Below the pieces are notes generated by a model. That model made no database searches. It had not been told where the DNA came from and saw only the letters and a list, made by a program, of their open reading frames with translations. Both the position numbers and the translations under genes were made by a program. Shown here piece by piece: positions 6,528 through 7,008 of a stretch of 7,008 nucleotides of DNA. This stretch comes from an uncultured Aquimonas sp. (lineage in GTDB: Bacteria; Pseudomonadota; Gammaproteobacteria; Xanthomonadales; Xanthomonadaceae), in contig CAMLOR010000174.1 of assembly GCA_946481615.1 (NCBI GenBank), positions 1-7,008 of the forward strand. The letters run 5' to 3'. Positions within the stretch are counted from its first letter, which is position 1; each line of letters starts with the position of its first letter.

Positions 6528-7008
6528 ATGTTCGCCTCCCTGCCGCGTCTCGGCCTGATCGCGCTAGCCCTGATGCTGGCCGCGCCCGCATCGGCGCAGG
6601 ACGAGGCGCCGGCGGAAGCTCCGTCGCAGGAAGTGCTGGTGCTGGGGCGCATCAGCGACGATCCCAAGCAGCACTACGAGGCCCTGCGCCCGCTGCTCGA
6701 CTACGTCGTGCCGCGCATGAAGGACGTGGGCATCCGCGAAGGCCGCGTGCTGATGGCGCGCGACGCGCAGCAGATGATCAGCTACCTGCGCCGGCACCGC
6801 GTCGACTGGCTGACGGAAACCCCGGCGATGGCGGTGGCCTACCGCGAACGGGCCGGCGCGCAGATCCTGCTGTCGACCGAGCGTGGCGGCGGCGATTCCT
6901 ATCACACCGTGTTCTTCGTGCGGCGCGACAGCGGCATCCGCACGCTGCAGGATCTCAAGGGCCGCAGCATCGCCTTCCAGAACCTGTATTCCACCAGTTC
7001 CTACGTCG
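6528..7008 (+). CDS. Secreted PhnD-like solute-binding protein, 5' part
   Basis: The frame is open from the ATG at 6528 to the window end (160 codons), so the 3' part is missing. An in-frame TGA at 6510-6512, with no other ATG, GTG or TTG after it, fixes this start. Residues 1-23 form a signal peptide: Arg7, hydrophobic core LGLIALALMLAAP, and ASA before Gln24. After a short acidic/Pro-Ala stretch comes the first lobe of a periplasmic binding protein: EVLVLGRISDDPKQHYEALRPLLDYV (35-60), VDWLTETPAMAVAYRER (92-108), then SGIRTLQDLKGRSIAF (135-150) and STSSY (155-159), which resembles the STSGY ligand-loop region of the phosphate/phosphite/phosphonate PhnD family. The ligand is unknown. No ABC permease or ATPase is visible, so it may be an orphan binding protein or the sensor part of a larger system beyond the window. 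It is the gene after trmJ, with a 78-bp gap. Confidence 0.8.
   Translation, partial: MFASLPRLGLIALALMLAAPASAQDEAPAEAPSQEVLVLGRISDDPKQHYEALRPLLDYVVPRMKDVGIREGRVLMARDAQQMISYLRRHRVDWLTETPAMAVAYRERAGAQILLSTERGGGDSYHTVFFVRRDSGIRTLQDLKGRSIAFQNLYSTSSYV

Overview
The window comes from the chromosome of a very GC-rich gammaproteobacterium. GC-ending codons dominate every gene. The gene set and order (tgt-yajC-secD-secF, then suhB and trmJ divergent from one another) match conserved gammaproteobacterial housekeeping neighbourhoods. The base composition, the REP-like repeat after tgt and the structured intergenic repeats suggest Xanthomonadales (Lysobacter/Luteimonas-like). That placement is an inference, because no rRNA or other taxonomic marker is present.

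Layout. Positions 1-965 hold the 3' part of tgt (queuosine tRNA modification). Positions 966-1199 hold a degenerate paired REP-like element and a likely extended -10 promoter. Positions 1200-4336 are the compact secretion block yajC-secD-secF, with 10- and 4-nt gaps. Positions 4337-4869 are a gene-free 533-bp region between the convergent genes secF and suhB. It is filled by two structured repeat elements of about 207 bp in opposite orientation, separated by a 39-bp spacer that also forms a hairpin. Positions 4870-5691 (minus strand) encode an inositol-monophosphatase-family protein (SuhB). Positions 5712-6449 encode the tRNA Cm32/Um32 methyltransferase TrmJ, starting 20 bp from suhB on the opposite strand. 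From 6528 to the window end is the 5' part of a secreted PhnD-like solute-binding protein.

Functionally, YajC, SecD and SecF form the accessory SecDF-YajC complex, which uses the proton motive force to help SecYEG export proteins. Tgt and TrmJ both modify the tRNA anticodon loop, and SuhB-family proteins can also act in rRNA transcription antitermination, so the window is mostly translation and secretion housekeeping.

The most unusual content is the pair of repeats between secF and suhB. Each has perfect 31-bp terminal arms and the same ordered set of internal hairpins. The stems differ in sequence between the copies but still pair, while the loops are largely kept. Each copy lies just downstream of a converging gene, in the same orientation as that gene, so both genes may carry the same kind of structured 3' untranslated RNA. 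A second point of interest is a good extended -10 placed so that suhB mRNA would start at its own ATG (leaderless).
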